This document shows positions 32,695 through 41,021 of a stretch of 42,717 nt of DNA, piece after piece. The DNA is from an uncultured Candidatus Berkelbacteria bacterium (GTDB lineage Bacteria; Patescibacteriota; UBA1384; 2-12-FULL-50-11), in contig CAIMEH010000023.1 of the NCBI GenBank assembly GCA_903839975.1, forward strand, positions 1 to 42,717. The letters are read 5' to 3'. The translations under genes and the position numbers were made by a program. Under the pieces are notes generated by a model that saw nothing but the letters and a program-made list of their open reading frames with translations, was not told the origin of the DNA and did not search any database. Positions within the stretch are counted from its first letter, which is position 1; the number at the start of each line of letters is the position of its first letter.

Positions 32695-33254
32695 GTTTGC
32701 CTCTCGTAAACCTTCCAATTGAATGGATAGGAATTTCGGTCGTCAGTATCCCAATGCCAATCGCTGACAAGCTGCCATTGATTTGGATCGAGATCTGGAA
32801 AAAAAGTATCGCCTTCGAATTCGGCGTCGATCTGGGTTATGTAAACCCGGTCAACTAAACCTAGTCTTAGGGCAAGTTCGTAGATCTGACCGCCACCGAG
32901 AATAAATATCTCGGGGTTGTCTGTCTTGTCTTTTATTGAGGCCAGCCGTACTGCTTCTTTAAGATTTCTCCTTAGGGCGGTGATACGGCGATGTTTCTGC
33001 TTGTCCCAGCCCGGATGGCTATCGAGGCGATAGCCAGGAGTCTGTGACAATACCACGTTTTGCCGACCCTTTAATGGGCCAGCTAACGACTGATAAGTTC
33101 GTCGTCCCATTATGACCGGATGGCTGTAGGTGGTTCGCAAGAAATAAATCATGTCCTCCTTCAGTTTTCCCATCCAGGGAATGGTATTATTGGCACCGAT
33201 TACCCCGTTACGGGAGCGGGCCACGATGATCGATACGTTGGGTTTGTTTTTCAT
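32691..33254 (-). CDS. folA: Dihydrofolate reductase
   Basis: DHFR reduces dihydrofolate produced by ThyA. Landmarks are SIIVARSRNGVIGANNTIPW (N-terminal loop and Trp), the acidic Asp in LKEDMIYF, VIMGRRTYQSL (NADPH site) and FILGGGQIY. The 187 residues are slightly longer than usual, with an insertion around residues 75-100. It overlaps both thyA and the HIT gene by ATGA, a tight three-gene operon. Confidence 0.95.
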   Translation of the reverse strand: MKNKPNVSIIVARSRNGVIGANNTIPWMGKLKEDMIYFLRTTYSHPVIMGRRTYQSLAGPLKGRQNVVLSQTPGYRLDSHPGWDKQKHRRITALRRNLKEAVRLASIKDKTDNPEIFILGGGQIYELALRLGLVDRVYITQIDAEFEGDTFFPDLDPNQWQLVSDWHWDTDDRNSYPFNWKVYERQT

Positions 33255-34276
33255 TGTAGTACCGGAATCCCTTTTATCGCGGGGTGAGGGTAGTAACCAC
33301 TCAACATTATGTCTTGTGGCTTAAAGCCAAAGATGTCCGTCTTCTGAGGATGGAGTTTTATCGTAGGTAGAGGACGTCGATCCCGACCTAGGAAATCTCT
33401 TAGCTCTTGGCCTCGACGATTCTGCTCGGGCAGTTTACTGTCGAAAGTGTAAAGCTCCTCAATCTGTCGTTCATTTTTTAGCGCCCAATCTGTCACACGC
33501 TCATCGATCTCCATAATCTGCTCGCCTTTCTCGTCGAATCTACCGGTAGGGTAGAGTAGGTCGAGAAGCATAGCGACTTGATTGAGGTAGATGTGGCAAT
33601 CATGAATAGTATGTTCCATGCCAGTTACTTTGTAGCCGGCGCACTGGCCAACCATCTCAGTAAACATAGCGTACTGAAACATATTAAACGGACCGCCGAC
33701 GAGCAGGTCGCAAGCTCGTTGTACGTGGTGCGTCCGGAGCCGTCCGCCTTCAATAAAGAAGTGAACGTCGCCGTGGCAGCAAGTTATGAACTGGTGAGGA
33801 AGATCCTTGGGGTTGAAGGTAGTGATCTGAAGTCGCCGATCGTATGGATTGTTTTTCATGTCCTCCATTAATCGGGCGATTTGATCAACACCATCACTCT
33901 TATATCTTCCGGTTTTCATACGAGTGGCGCCGTAGTTGCGGAATTGGTGACCGTAGATCGGACCAAGGTTTCCCTTGGGGCGTCGCCATTGAGGAAGCGC
34001 TCTGGTATTGGGCAAATCCCATTGATCCCAGATATGGACGTCTTGATCGAGCAACGGTTTCAAGTCCGTACTGCCAGACAACATCCAGAGAAATTCTACC
34101 TGTGCCGCTCTGACAGAGCCGCGCAGATCGCGGGAAGTAAGTAGCGGGTGACCGACAGAAAAGTCGAATGTCATTTTTGGTACACGACGAAGTCGTAGGC
34201 AACTAACGCCTTGAACGCTTGGGACAGCTGTTCCTTGCGTCAGCACCTCTTTCACTAAATCGAGATACTGTTTCAT
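33251..34276 (-). CDS. thyA: Thymidylate synthase (ThyA type)
   Basis: ThyA methylates dUMP to dTMP with methylene-tetrahydrofolate. The nucleophile lies in FITCCHGDVHF (Cys166/Cys167, His168); the second Cys aligns with the usual PCH. RACDLLVGGPFN and the dUMP-binding IHDCHIYLNQV segment follow. At 341 residues it is longer than the E. coli 264, with extra sequence at the C-terminus. A TAGGAGA Shine-Dalgarno sequence precedes the ATG and a full promoter lies 45 bases upstream. Confidence 0.95.
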   Translation of the reverse strand: MKQYLDLVKEVLTQGTAVPSVQGVSCLRLRRVPKMTFDFSVGHPLLTSRDLRGSVRAAQVEFLWMLSGSTDLKPLLDQDVHIWDQWDLPNTRALPQWRRPKGNLGPIYGHQFRNYGATRMKTGRYKSDGVDQIARLMEDMKNNPYDRRLQITTFNPKDLPHQFITCCHGDVHFFIEGGRLRTHHVQRACDLLVGGPFNMFQYAMFTEMVGQCAGYKVTGMEHTIHDCHIYLNQVAMLLDLLYPTGRFDEKGEQIMEIDERVTDWALKNERQIEELYTFDSKLPEQNRRGQELRDFLGRDRRPLPTIKLHPQKTDIFGFKPQDIMLSGYYPHPAIKGIPVLQ

Positions 34277-34318
34277 CTATTTTCTCCTAATTGGAAATGT
34301 GCTGAACGCACTGGAGAC

Positions 34319-34346
34319 AGTATATTAAAATATCAGCTAAGTTCAA
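34319..34346 (-). promoter_or_regulatory. Promoter of the thyA-folA-HIT operon
   Basis: On the minus strand: TTGAAC (34346-34341), 16-base spacer, TATACT (34324-34319). Confidence 0.7.
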
Positions 34347-34368
34347 CCAGTAAATAATCAATAAGAAA

Positions 34369-34389
34369 CAGCCCCGCAATGCGGGGCTG
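34369..34389 (-). terminator. Terminator after the gene at 34408
   Basis: Perfect 9-bp stem CAGCCCCGC/GCGGGGCTG, then TTTCTT on the minus strand. Confidence 0.85.
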
Positions 34390-34407
34390 TGGATGACACT
34401 TGCTTGT

Positions 34408-34785
34408 TTAGTGCCTTGAAAGCATGTATCTCGAGGTTAGGACGTAGTTCTTGTCCTCGCAGATGACTCTGAACGAGAGTCCGTCACGGGTTCTCTTCCA
34501 GCAAATGTACTTTGGCGGGCTGCCGATGCTCATATCGCCAGGGTAGAGCTCGCCGTTGTACATAACTTGCCAGATGTTCAGTTCGTAGGTGTATTTGCCG
34601 ACCTTGCCAGTAATAATGGCGACGACTTCAACATCCATCTCTGAATTCGGGAAGTATGAGAAGGTGATATCATCACCAATTCTTACCTCCGGAACTGGCT
34701 GGTAGGCTTTTTTCTCTCCAGGCACCTTACATGCCTTCTCGATCATAAGCCTTGCTTGATCCATTTTTAACATTGCGACTACCAT
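34408..34785 (-). CDS. Small soluble protein, unrecognised
   Basis: This 125-residue protein has a helical N-terminus (1-25) followed by a beta-rich part with many aromatic residues (ITFSYFPNSEMDVEVVAI, TYELNIWQVMYNGELYPGDM, YICWKRTRDGLSFRVI). A strong promoter and AAGGAGA Shine-Dalgarno sequence lead in, and a good terminator follows, so it is a single-gene unit. I recognise no family. Its setting next to thyA gives little guidance. Confidence 0.7.
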   Translation of the reverse strand: MVVAMLKMDQARLMIEKACKVPGEKKAYQPVPEVRIGDDITFSYFPNSEMDVEVVAIITGKVGKYTYELNIWQVMYNGELYPGDMSIGSPPKYICWKRTRDGLSFRVICEDKNYVLTSRYMLSRH

Positions 34786-34814
34786 TCACATTCTCCTTGA
34801 GACAAGTTATGAGT

Positions 34815-34843
34815 ATTATAATTGGTTGTTGGATAACTTTCAA
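34815..34843 (-). promoter_or_regulatory. Promoter of the gene at 34408-34785
   Basis: On the minus strand: TTGAAA, 17-base spacer, perfect TATAAT. Confidence 0.85.
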
Positions 34844-34854
34844 TCATGTATCCA

Positions 34855-34883
34855 CTGACTTTTGGGTAAATAACTGGTAAAAT
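34855..34883 (+). promoter_or_regulatory. Promoter of tRNA-Ala
   Basis: CTGACT (34855-34860), 17-base spacer, TAAAAT (34878-34883). Confidence 0.65.
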
Positions 34884-34930
34884 TAGTTAGTAATTTGGGT
34901 ATTAGGCTTTTTGCAGCCCTCGTTACACTT

Positions 34931-35003
34931 GGGCTGCTAGCTCATTTGGTAGAGCACCGCCTTTGCATGGCGGGGGTGCGGGGTTCGAATCCCCGGCAGT
35001 CCA
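34931..35003 (+). tRNA. tRNA-Ala (anticodon TGC)
   Basis: Complete cloverleaf with acceptor GGGCTGC/GCAGTCC, which contains the G3:U70 pair that identifies alanine tRNAs, and anticodon loop TTTGCAT. T-loop TTCGAAT. CCA is not encoded. Confidence 0.97.
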
Positions 35004-35035
35004 CAATGATTTAGTCACTAGGGAGCGCAAATTAA

Positions 35036-35485
35036 TTGAGTAGTGATAGTCGGGAATGGACGGTTGGCTTAATAAAAGGCAGAGCCGTTGAGGATGGCTT
35101 TTGGGTGGACATTCTCAAGCAAATTGAGGATAAAACCTATCTGGAAGTTGCGCAGTTGTGCATGTTCTACGCCGATGAGGCTTTTGCTAGGAGGTTCTAC
35201 TCGGAGCATAGCCAGGAACCAAACTTTGAGCTGATTATTCCTCAGATTGCTAACAAGACCATTATCGCAATGAAGCTTGTTGGAGACGACGCCATCGAGG
35301 TTTGGCGCAAGCTAATGGGCAGCTACAAGTTCGGCGAACGCGAGCCTGGAACGATTCGGCATAAGTATATGGGGTATAGTAATATTCCCTACGAAGATTC
35401 GATTGTTCACGGATCAGTTTCGCCGGTTGCGGCAAACAACGAGTATGGGGTTTGTCCTTTAAGAGACCTGCCCCAAAAACCATGA
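35036..35485 (+). CDS. ndk: Nucleoside diphosphate kinase, diverged
   Basis: Ndk moves the gamma phosphate of ATP onto NDPs through a phospho-His. The catalytic His125 in SIVHGS, the preceding PGTIRHKY (Arg108) and a YSEHSQEPNFELIIPQI helix match the family. The usual N-terminal Lys motif (TxxxIKPDG) is reduced to VGLIKGRAVEDG. At 149 residues it is near normal. The start is a TTG shortly after tRNA-Ala, with only a weak GGGAG upstream. It completes a set with dCMP deaminase, ThyA and dUTPase. Confidence 0.85.
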   Translation: MSSDSREWTVGLIKGRAVEDGFWVDILKQIEDKTYLEVAQLCMFYADEAFARRFYSEHSQEPNFELIIPQIANKTIIAMKLVGDDAIEVWRKLMGSYKFGEREPGTIRHKYMGYSNIPYEDSIVHGSVSPVAANNEYGVCPLRDLPQKP

Positions 35486-35523
35486 AACTACTTTGGCCGT
35501 TTGTCCTTCGGGACGAGCGGCTA

Positions 35524-35925
35524 TTATTTACCGAGATATTTAACGATTACGTCCAGATATAGGCCAGCAATCAGAGCTAGAGCTGAGCAAACAAAAATAA
35601 AAATATAATTCCACTTCTCTTTAGTGGATTGCAGTGTCGTGAAAATATAGCCAATAGCTTCTTTATCCTCCGAACTTAGTTCGGAGATATTATTAACTTT
35701 TTCCGACAGTTTATTTTCTTTAATTAAGTTTGAGCGCAATTCAGATATCTGATAGCGATGGGCGAAATAGAGAATAAAGCCAACTGTGCCGATATACCAC
35801 GATATTTTTAGCCAGATTGGGTCAACGTGGGTGAGCACAACCACGATTCTGTAGGCTAACGTAGAGATAATACCGACCCAGAAATAAAACGAACGTACAA
35901 ACGGTGAGTGAACTACTGGTTTCAT
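35524..35925 (-). CDS. Small membrane protein with helical linker
   Basis: The 133 residues have two N-terminal hydrophobic segments (about 12-30 and 40-56), a charged helix (60-100, rich in Glu, Lys and Ser) and a C-terminal membrane helix (about 107-127). TATAGT lies six bases before the ATG on the minus strand (35932-35937), predicting leaderless expression. It is downstream of the ABC transporter but likely has its own start. Family not recognised. Confidence 0.7.
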   Translation of the reverse strand: MKPVVHSPFVRSFYFWVGIISTLAYRIVVVLTHVDPIWLKISWYIGTVGFILYFAHRYQISELRSNLIKENKLSEKVNNISELSSEDKEAIGYIFTTLQSTKEKWNYIFIFVCSALALIAGLYLDVIVKYLGK

Positions 35926-35931
35926 AAACTA

Positions 35932-35937
35932 ACTATA
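35932..35937 (-). promoter_or_regulatory. -10 box TATAGT of the gene at 35524
   Basis: TATAGT, TAGTTT, ATG at 35925 (minus strand). Confidence 0.6.
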
Positions 35938-36741
35938 TCAAATTGAGATGTCGCGTTTCTGAAAAATAAATAGGGCTAGACCAGTAGTAATTACAATAAC
36001 TAGGCCAAAAACCAAGTACGACCAATGGTCATAGATACCTTTCTGCAAAATATCGGTTGAATTAAAGTAGTAGAAGAAAGAGCCGTACTTAAGGTTGATT
36101 AAACTATCTTTTAGGCCGGAGACTATCTTTAACACGTACATGACAACAAGAACCCCGGCCATAATTCCGTTGACCCGACCCTTGTCGGAGAACATCACCG
36201 AGAGAAGTGTAGACAAACTAAGGATAGATAAACCAAGTAAAAGTCCGTAAACGCTTAACATCGCAAACCTGCCAAAGTGGAAACTAAGATTAAACATTTT
36301 GGCGAAGACCGGCGTAGACATAACAGTCAATATGGTAAAAACGCCAATAACATAAACGCCAGCCAAGTATTTTTCCCAGAATATTTTGGTTCGAGAGATT
36401 GGCTGGGCCAAAATTAGACCCATACTGCCTTTATCTATTTCGCCGGCGATAGCACCGGCACCCAGTGAGACGCCCAGAAACATTAGCATTATCGGCCAGA
36501 TTAGGCCGAAGTTTTCCGTACTTAGGTAGCCTTCAAGGGTGTTGAAGGCGTCCATCGAAAAGTTAAATGCTTTTAATACGCCTTGAGGGTAAGCAGCGAG
36601 CAAGCTGTTCATCACCGATATCTGGCTTTGAATCGTTGGGTAAAGCCCAACGTACAGCAGAATTAGGCCCATTCCACCTAAGGTGAAGGCTAAAATCGAG
36701 GTTCGGCGTTCTCTGACGGTTGTGCGGAAAATTGTAAACAT
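35938..36741 (-). CDS. ABC-2 family transporter permease
   Basis: This 267-residue membrane protein has six hydrophobic segments (about 18-36, 78-98, 125-150, 155-180, 185-205 and 240-260). It carries an ABC-2 export-type loop (GEIDKGSMGLILAQPISRTKIFWEKYLAG). It partners the ATPase whose gene overlaps its ATG by one base. The pair would export a lipid, antibiotic or other substrate, or act in membrane homeostasis; substrate unknown. Confidence 0.9.
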   Translation of the reverse strand: MFTIFRTTVRERRTSILAFTLGGMGLILLYVGLYPTIQSQISVMNSLLAAYPQGVLKAFNFSMDAFNTLEGYLSTENFGLIWPIMLMFLGVSLGAGAIAGEIDKGSMGLILAQPISRTKIFWEKYLAGVYVIGVFTILTVMSTPVFAKMFNLSFHFGRFAMLSVYGLLLGLSILSLSTLLSVMFSDKGRVNGIMAGVLVVMYVLKIVSGLKDSLINLKYGSFFYYFNSTDILQKGIYDHWSYLVFGLVIVITTGLALFIFQKRDISI

Positions 36742-37610
36742 TACCTGTAAACCTCCATAAATATCTCTTCCAAACTGGCGTGACTAACTTCAATGTCTTT
36801 AATCGGCAACTTGGCGATTACTGCTAGCAGCTCAGTCGGCTCGCCTTTGGCTTCTAGGACAACACTTGATGGCGAGAAAGTCACAATTTTTACATCCTTA
36901 ATATTAAACAAACTTCTTTCCACTGGTTCGGAGAATAAAAGTGAGAACTTATGGAGGCTTTTCTCTCGCAAGCTTTCAAGTGTTTCTTCGGCGGCTAATT
37001 TGCCTTGGCGAATAATAGCAACACTGTCACAGATTCGTTCTACTTCTGGCAGATTGTGCGATGACATAAAAACGGTACCGCCACTCTGTTTGTACTCGTG
37101 AATTAGCTCGTAGAAACTATTCTGCAACAGTGGATCCAGGCCTTGTGTTGGTTCATCGAGCACTAGGATTTTTGGTTTGCCTAGCATGGCTAAAATAATG
37201 CCTAATTTCTGCTTGTTGCCGCTAGATAGGGTTCGGACTTTTACCTTTGGGTTAAAATCTAATTTTTTAATTAGTTCGTCGGGATATTCGTTGATACCGC
37301 GCAGTTTGCTGACGAATTTAATATGATCACGGCCATTCCAGTTTTCATAATAGTGATGGTCGGCTGGCAGGTAACCAATAATACTTTTTATCTCAACCGT
37401 GTCTATTTGTGAATCTTTACCAAATACGGTCACTTTCCCTGAGTTGGCGCGAATGAAATCCATCATGCAACGGATAGCGGTGGTCTTGCCAGCGCCGTTT
37501 GGCCCCAAAAAACCAAAAATCTGACCTTCCTTAACTGAAAAGGTCACGTCATTAACAGCCACTAATTTACCAAATGATTTTGTTAGGTTGGTGAAAGTTA
37601 TTGCCGACAT
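36741..37610 (-). CDS. ABC transporter ATP-binding protein
   Basis: The nucleotide-binding domain has Walker A GPNGAGKTT (about residue 37), signature LSSGNKQKLG, Walker B ILVLDEPTQGLDP and an H-loop SSHNLPEVERICD. The SGNKQK signature and a C-terminal extension (about 215-289) fit export systems of the ABC-2 type. I start at the ATG at 37610: TATAGT precedes it by exactly six bases, whereas an ATG nine codons upstream has no support. Confidence 0.95.
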   Translation of the reverse strand: MSAITFTNLTKSFGKLVAVNDVTFSVKEGQIFGFLGPNGAGKTTAIRCMMDFIRANSGKVTVFGKDSQIDTVEIKSIIGYLPADHHYYENWNGRDHIKFVSKLRGINEYPDELIKKLDFNPKVKVRTLSSGNKQKLGIILAMLGKPKILVLDEPTQGLDPLLQNSFYELIHEYKQSGGTVFMSSHNLPEVERICDSVAIIRQGKLAAEETLESLREKSLHKFSLLFSEPVERSLFNIKDVKIVTFSPSSVVLEAKGEPTELLAVIAKLPIKDIEVSHASLEEIFMEVYR

Positions 37611-37616
37611 CTTGTC

Positions 37617-37622
37617 ACTATA
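37617..37622 (-). promoter_or_regulatory. -10 box TATAGT of the ABC transporter operon
   Basis: TATAGT, GACAAG, ATG at 37610 (minus strand). It faces the likely -10 (TAACTT, 37637-37642) of the Nudix gene, so the two units diverge. Confidence 0.6.
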
Positions 37623-37648
37623 GTAGCACTGTGGCATAACTTATTTAA

Positions 37649-38137
37649 ATGGCAGAGTCGCAATATCTTCACGAGGTAGCAATCACGGCCATTATTTTAG
37701 ATGGCGACAAATACTTAATTACCCGTCGTTCGCCGAACAAAAAAAGATTTCCGGGCATGTGGACAGTTCCGGGCGGCAAGCTAGAATCAAAAGATTATCT
37801 AGAGCTACCGAAAGATAGCGAATTTTACTGGTACAACGTGCTGGAGCGAACTTTGGCTCGTGAAGTGAAGGAAGAAGTGGGGATTAAGGTTAAAAATGTG
37901 AAATATCTAACTTCTTTGGCAACCGTACATAAAGACGGCAGTCCATCGATTGTCATCTCCTGCACTGCCGAATATGTCTCGGGCGACGTGAAACTTCAGG
38001 AAGAAGAAACCGACAAATTCGCTTGGGTCACAATTAGTGAAGCTAAAAACTACGAACTTATCGACGGAATCTATGAAGAACTGGTGATGGTAAAGAAGAT
38101 TAAGGCTGGCGAGCAGAACGTGCTCTGGCAGAAATAG
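37649..38137 (+). CDS. Nudix hydrolase
   Basis: This is a 162-residue Nudix protein that would hydrolyse a nucleoside diphosphate linked to another group. The front of the Nudix box (PGGKLES) and the back (REVKEEVGI) are intact, but about 18 extra residues (KDYLELPKDSEFYWYNVL) lie between, longer than the standard G-x5-E-x7-REUxEE. TAACTT sits six bases before the ATG with no Shine-Dalgarno sequence. It is divergent from the ABC operon. Candidate substrates include oxidised nucleotides; the sequence does not decide. Confidence 0.88.
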   Translation: MAESQYLHEVAITAIILDGDKYLITRRSPNKKRFPGMWTVPGGKLESKDYLELPKDSEFYWYNVLERTLAREVKEEVGIKVKNVKYLTSLATVHKDGSPSIVISCTAEYVSGDVKLQEEETDKFAWVTISEAKNYELIDGIYEELVMVKKIKAGEQNVLWQK

Positions 38138-38221
38138 TTGACTAATTAGCGCGATTCTAAATTAATGCTATCTTTGATGAACAACGGCTGTTTTGGACGT
38201 TAATATTCAAGGAGGATTGTT

Positions 38222-38827
38222 GTGCTTTTTACATCACTGGTATTTGGAATACTCTGCAATAGTGGCACTTTTGCCACCCCGACCGCTTCCAGACACCCGG
38301 TTAAGGTTGTGAGGAAGCATAAGAAAATCGTCATCGATTCGCATCGGACAGCGCTCCATTCTGGTCCGAAACCACCAACTATTTATCCCAAGAAGACCTT
38401 TTGGCTCTTTGTTTGGAAAGGCAAGAATAAAGTTTTTCTATTCAGGGGTTCGAAGCCGCTTAAGGCTTACTGGGTATCCGTTGGAATATCAATTTTCCAC
38501 CCAACTCCAATTGGTTGGTTTTCGGTGAAAGAGATCGACTGGTGGTGCGACTGGAATCCGTCGTATCAAACACGGATGAAGCTGGCGAAGGTACAAAAAG
38601 GCTTTCCGATGTCTGGGGCGATTCCTGGTGGGAGTCGGTTCAATGCCCTAGGTGCTGGTAAACTAGTTCTTAACGATAAGGGCTGGTTCCTCTGTCACGG
38701 AAACAATAACCCAAACATTATTGGATCAGAGCAGACGCTGGGTTGTGTGGAGTTCGGCAATGCCGATATTGCCGAGATTGTGGCCAAAGGAATTCATGTC
38801 GGTTCGAAAGTCTTTGTTAGAGATTAA
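38222..38827 (+). CDS. L,D-transpeptidase (YkuD family)
   Basis: YkuD enzymes cross-link peptidoglycan or attach proteins to it using a catalytic Cys. His159 (LCHGNNNPN) and Cys175 (SEQTLGCVEF) mark the active site. The usual S-x-G-C-[VI]-R reads T-L-G-C-V-E, so the Arg that contacts substrate is Glu. The first 18 residues look like a signal peptide and a basic linker follows (HPVKVVRKHKK). The GTG start has an AAGGAGG Shine-Dalgarno sequence. A terminator follows. With murB it points to a working cell wall. Confidence 0.88.
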   Translation: MLFTSLVFGILCNSGTFATPTASRHPVKVVRKHKKIVIDSHRTALHSGPKPPTIYPKKTFWLFVWKGKNKVFLFRGSKPLKAYWVSVGISIFHPTPIGWFSVKEIDWWCDWNPSYQTRMKLAKVQKGFPMSGAIPGGSRFNALGAGKLVLNDKGWFLCHGNNNPNIIGSEQTLGCVEFGNADIAEIVAKGIHVGSKVFVRD

Positions 38828-38832
38828 ACATT

Positions 38833-38855
38833 GCCCGGTGGTTTTACCACCGGGC
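38833..38855 (+). terminator. Terminator after the L,D-transpeptidase gene
   Basis: GCCCGGTGG, TTTTA loop, CCACCGGGC perfect stem; the T run is weak. Confidence 0.75.
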
Positions 38856-38916
38856 ATATCTTTATTGCAAGAAAGGTGAATACCACGTGCTCCGCCCGTG
38901 GGTATCGATATAAAGG

Positions 38917-38942
38917 GGCCGTAAGCATCATTGCTTACGGCC
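38917..38942 (-). terminator. Terminator of the gene at 38935-39405
   Basis: GGCCGTAAGCA, TCAT, TGCTTACGGCC: 11-bp perfect stem overlapping the stop codon of the minus-strand gene. Confidence 0.75.
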
Positions 38943-39405
38943 GATCTTTGCGAATGGTGCGAAAATTCATCGCATCAAGGATAGTTTCTATGCGGCAAGG
39001 ACTGTTCCGGTAGAACCAATTAAGAAACTTCTCGGCGTGCCGGATAACTCTTTGGTTTCTTTTTCGGAGCTTGTTTCGGATTTTTTTATCTCCGATTCGC
39101 TCGTAACATTCTTCCAATGTCATCGCCCGTTTAAGTATTCTTTCGACATGTTCTTCAAGATAAACCTGCCCGTACCTTGAAAGGTTGCTCATGCATGCAA
39201 GTAACTCCTTCTTGTTGTAGAACAATAGCTCGGTAATTATCTCCGACACATCATCTTGTTTAGAGATGATAGATAGCTGCTCTATGGTCGTAAGCCGAGC
39301 TTGTAGTAGTTGGTCGCCAAGTATGGCTTCGTCGAAAAGTCTGGTTGTGGGTATTCTTATCGAGCGAATCCGCTCAATAAACTTACCTTTTTCTTTAAAG
39401 AGCAT
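38935..39405 (-). CDS. Helical basic protein, unrecognised
   Basis: The product is a 156-residue, almost entirely helical protein, rich in Arg, Lys, Glu and Leu, with a strongly basic stretch near residues 108-125 (KKIRNKLRKRNQRVIRHAEKF). A CGGAGG Shine-Dalgarno sequence and a full promoter precede it, and a terminator overlaps its end. I recognise no family. The basic patch would suit nucleic-acid or membrane-surface binding. Confidence 0.7.
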   Translation of the reverse strand: MLFKEKGKFIERIRSIRIPTTRLFDEAILGDQLLQARLTTIEQLSIISKQDDVSEIITELLFYNKKELLACMSNLSRYGQVYLEEHVERILKRAMTLEECYERIGDKKIRNKLRKRNQRVIRHAEKFLNWFYRNSPCRIETILDAMNFRTIRKDRP

Positions 39406-39426
39406 AATTCGCCTCCGTTATTGAGA

Positions 39427-39455
39427 ATTATATAACAAAAGAGTTCGAATGTCAG
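39427..39455 (-). promoter_or_regulatory. Promoter of the gene at 38935-39405
   Basis: On the minus strand: CTGACA, 17-base spacer, perfect TATAAT. Confidence 0.8.
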
Positions 39456-39466
39456 TGACTAAACAA

Positions 39467-40318
39467 CTAATTCTGGCACTTAGGGCAATAAGCAGATGTT
39501 CGGGCGGCAATCTTTTTCGATTCGATTGGCGTGCCACAGACTTTGCAGGGTTGTTTGGCGCGGCCGTATACATTGGCGACGACCAAATATGTTCCCATAC
39601 TGCCGTCACTTTTTCGATAATCTTTAGCGCTGGTGCCGCCGTGCTTCAAAGATAAATTCAAAACTTTTGGGATATTTTTATAAATTTCAGTAATCTCTTT
39701 ATCTGAAAGACTGGCAATTTTGCGATCGGGGAGTACTTTGGCTAGGAAAAGTACTTCATCGGAGTATATATTACCGAGTCCGGCGATTATTGTTTGGTCG
39801 AGCAGAGCCTGTTTAATGGTTGTTTTTGGTCGGCGATTGAGGGCTTTTTTAAAGTATTCCAAAGTAAACTCTGGCCAATCGTACTCCGGGCCAAACTTCT
39901 CAACGTGTGGCTTAATCTCTTCTTCGGAATCGATTACCTTAATCCAACCGAATTTTCGTAGATCATTATAATATAGTGTGCCGTGATCGAACTCGATAAT
40001 CACGTGACTGTGTTTGTGCGGGAGATCGAGCGAGTAGTTCTTGTCTGGATGACCGCCGACAATGTAGTGCTTGCCTTCTTTAGGGATGAAAATTAACTGG
40101 CCGGTCATTTTTAGGTGAATGAGCAAGAACTGCTTGGATAATTTCCAGACCATAATTTTGGCTCGGCGTTCAATCTCCAGAACGGTTTGGCCAACTAGTC
40201 TCTCGCTATCTCCGATGAAAAGTTTCGGGGCGCGAACTTCGACAGATAAAATTTTGTGGCCGACCAAAGATTCTTTCAGGCCCCGGCGAATTGTTTCAAC
40301 TTCTGGTAACTCAGGCAT
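39467..40318 (-). CDS. mutM: Formamidopyrimidine-DNA glycosylase
   Basis: MutM removes 8-oxoguanine and related lesions. The processed N-terminus MPELPEVETIRRGL supplies the catalytic Pro2 and Glu3. The helix-two-turn-helix GLGNIYSDEVLF is present, and the C-terminal zinc finger has CKVCGTPI and CPKCQ. Length 283 is normal. GTATCT lies five bases before the ATG, again close to the leaderless layout. Confidence 0.97.
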   Translation of the reverse strand: MPELPEVETIRRGLKESLVGHKILSVEVRAPKLFIGDSERLVGQTVLEIERRAKIMVWKLSKQFLLIHLKMTGQLIFIPKEGKHYIVGGHPDKNYSLDLPHKHSHVIIEFDHGTLYYNDLRKFGWIKVIDSEEEIKPHVEKFGPEYDWPEFTLEYFKKALNRRPKTTIKQALLDQTIIAGLGNIYSDEVLFLAKVLPDRKIASLSDKEITEIYKNIPKVLNLSLKHGGTSAKDYRKSDGSMGTYLVVANVYGRAKQPCKVCGTPIESKKIAARTSAYCPKCQN

Positions 40319-40356
40319 TTGTTAGATACTGCCAGAAAAAATAGGGTAAAAAAAGA

Positions 40357-40386
40357 GCGGCGGGTCCCCGATTGGGGATTCGCCGC
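40357..40386 (-). terminator. Terminator of the lipoprotein gene at 40415
   Basis: Stem of GCGGCG...CGCCGC with inner TCCCC/GGGGA and a GATT loop; a T run follows on the minus strand. 28 of 30 bases match the terminator at 41022-41051. Confidence 0.9.
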
Positions 40387-40414
40387 ATGAACAAACTAGT
40401 TTCCAATCTACGGA

Positions 40415-40924
40415 CTACTTCTTTGTAGCGGCTAGATGCTCTGTGTAGGCATCGATAGCTTGCTTAACGAGATTTGGGTTGGCATTTGCCGTGGTCGCTC
40501 GACCATCATGTCCGCAAATCATCCATTGCCCGTTGACCTTATGAAAGTACTCGTATCCGGAGATGTCCCTATAGGTTCCATCAGTATAGTTGCATCTTAG
40601 ACTTGTGGTAATCGTTGACCATTGATAGTCGGATGTGAAGGCATAGGCACTAGTGTCGTAGTTGGTAACTGTAAATCTAGCAACTTTAACCCAAGCGGCT
40701 ATCCAATCGTAGGTCAAGGTTCCATCCAGATAGTCCATGGAGACATACTGCATTGCACCATCGACATTTCCCTTCCCGGCGTTTACCCAGTAATTGTAGT
40801 AACGAGTGTTGATCTGTTCCTCGTTTGTTAGACCTCCGTTAACACTTCCTCCACCGCCGCAACCAGACAGAACGATAGCGGACATTGCCGCCATGACTAC
40901 GAAATTTTTAAAGTTAAGTTTCAA
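40415..40924 (-). CDS. Secreted lipoprotein, unrecognised
   Basis: The signal sequence ends in a lipobox LSGC (Cys at about residue 22), then GGGGS. The mature part (about 147 residues) is rich in Tyr, Asn, Thr and Asp (TRYYNYWVNAGKGNVDGAM, YEYFHKVNGQWMICGHDGR) and is reminiscent of NTF2/SnoaL-like folds in secreted proteins, which is only a guess. I start at TTG 40924: GGAGGG sits just before it and the N-terminus then reads MKLNFKN, a proper signal. An upstream ATG (40963) would put the -10 box inside the gene. Confidence 0.8.
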   Translation of the reverse strand: MKLNFKNFVVMAAMSAIVLSGCGGGGSVNGGLTNEEQINTRYYNYWVNAGKGNVDGAMQYVSMDYLDGTLTYDWIAAWVKVARFTVTNYDTSAYAFTSDYQWSTITTSLRCNYTDGTYRDISGYEYFHKVNGQWMICGHDGRATTANANPNLVKQAIDAYTEHLAATKK

Positions 40925-40961
40925 CGTAACCCTCCGTCCATCTTCGCAATGGAACATATGC

Positions 40962-40990
40962 ATTTTACAGCAATATCACAGTTTTGTGAA
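40962..40990 (-). promoter_or_regulatory. Promoter of the lipoprotein gene at 40415
   Basis: On the minus strand: TTCACA, 17-base spacer, TAAAAT. Confidence 0.7.
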
Positions 40991-41021
40991 TACTCTGAGG
41001 GCTTTTTTTAGAAAAGAAAAA

